64,000 bases of DNA, taken from assembly GCF_032854445.1 (NCBI RefSeq), contig NC_088295.1, positions 81,512,644 to 81,576,643 of the forward strand, in the 5' to 3' direction. The notes under the pieces were generated by a model, which saw only the letters and a program-made list of their open reading frames with translations, did not search any database and was not told the origin of the DNA. This document shows positions 63,332 to 64,000 of the stretch, one piece after another. The position numbers and the translations under genes are program-made. Position 1 is the stretch's first letter. Each line of letters begins with the position of its first letter. The stretch comes from Liolophura sinensis. Taxonomy: Eukaryota > Mollusca > Polyplacophora > Chitonida > Chitonidae.

Positions 63332-64000
63332 TGTTGTATCATCTGAACATATTAATCACAGTTACCACTGCCTCGGGAAAAAATGTTGTCATGCCTGTGT
63401 ACATGTAGCTTAACACAGGTAAATGAGAGCTTCACATTTTAACGCGGGTTTCATTCTCTGTAACAGCTTGAACTAAATGTCTTGATAGAGTTTCCGAGGT
63501 AATTAAAGCAAAAAGTACTTAGGTGGGCACAGTGATTAACATAATAACCTGGCACAATTAACTGCCTTTATCAAAATTGTTATCTCTTAATATAACATAT
63601 TCTTCTCAGAAGAATACATTTAAACGTAATTAATTCTATGTATCTTTTCAAATTTTTGAGCTTTTCTGGTTTAATAATAATTTGCAATTTTGATGTATTA
63701 TTGTTTTGTCTATGCGAAACTTGATGCAAGAAGAGATAATAAACCTCATTACAGGTTGTTGTTTCTGAAGACCTGGTGTTTGATTAATCATTGATTAATC
63801 ATTACTATCTGCAGGGCTAGCTGCCTACAACTGTGCAAGGAATTGAGATCAACAGCTAATGTACATGGACAAAATTGTAGGGACTAAAATCTAATATTTT
63901 GGGGAAATGGTGTTAAATGATAATCTTGCTTATTATATATCCACATTCTGTGTTTGTTATACATGTAGATGGTGCATGATTGATGCACATGTGCAATGTA
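63332..64000. other. Right edge, no gene recognised
   Basis: AT-rich sequence after the 33-bp array. A small direct duplication (TTGATTAATCA type) occurs near 63780-63800. No exon with convincing borders and frame was seen. Confidence 0.6.

Noticed and set aside
62640-63408. CRISPR-like regular repeat
   Set aside because: Units are directly contiguous with no unique spacers, in a eukaryotic genome; it is a plain 33-bp tandem repeat.

Overview
The window is nuclear DNA from an invertebrate animal, most likely a mollusc or another lophotrochozoan. Genes are split by GT-AG introns. There are TATA promoters, AATAAA signals, abundant tRNA-derived SINEs and several minisatellites, and no prokaryotic features. 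The group assignment is an inference from the SINE tails and the protein types.

Layout. (1) 119-6759, minus strand: seven internal exons of a modular secreted or surface protein with three I-set Ig domains followed by a sushi/CCP domain. It is cut by the left edge and its 5' end was not found. Its introns hold a TTAA-flanked MITE (1841-2405) and a 36-bp minisatellite (about 3405-4657). (2) 6760-14387: intergenic, with a 60-bp tandem repeat near 9.93-10.47 kb. (3) 14388-17551, plus strand: Kunitz gene A (4 exons, 296 aa). (4) 17.6-26.5 kb: intergenic, with SINEs, a 28-bp repeat with higher-order structure and a fold-back segment. (5) 26515-34018, plus strand: Kunitz gene B (4 exons, 247 aa), a paralogue of gene A with the same exon plan. 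(6) 35208-50354, minus strand: a complete 16-exon OS-9 gene, predicted 674 aa, whose splice phases agree throughout. (7) 50440 onward: a possible divergent transcript that shares a very short bidirectional promoter with OS-9. (8) The rest to 64 kb has no recognised gene; it holds SINE fragments, degenerate short repeats and a 33-bp tandem array (62705-63331).

The most interesting unit is the Kunitz pair. Both proteins have a signal peptide, a four-cysteine module with fixed spacing and a Trp-Pro core, one Kunitz domain with a non-basic P1 residue (Ala or Gly), and a long Arg/Lys-rich tail ending in a shared motif that I do not recognise. They look like duplicated secreted proteins, perhaps binding acidic matrix or glycosaminoglycan rather than inhibiting trypsin.

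OS-9 works in ER quality control, and its MRH-domain ligand residues are all present. I see no functional link between it and the Kunitz or Ig genes. Exon borders were read by eye from splice consensus, frame and phase, without transcript data.
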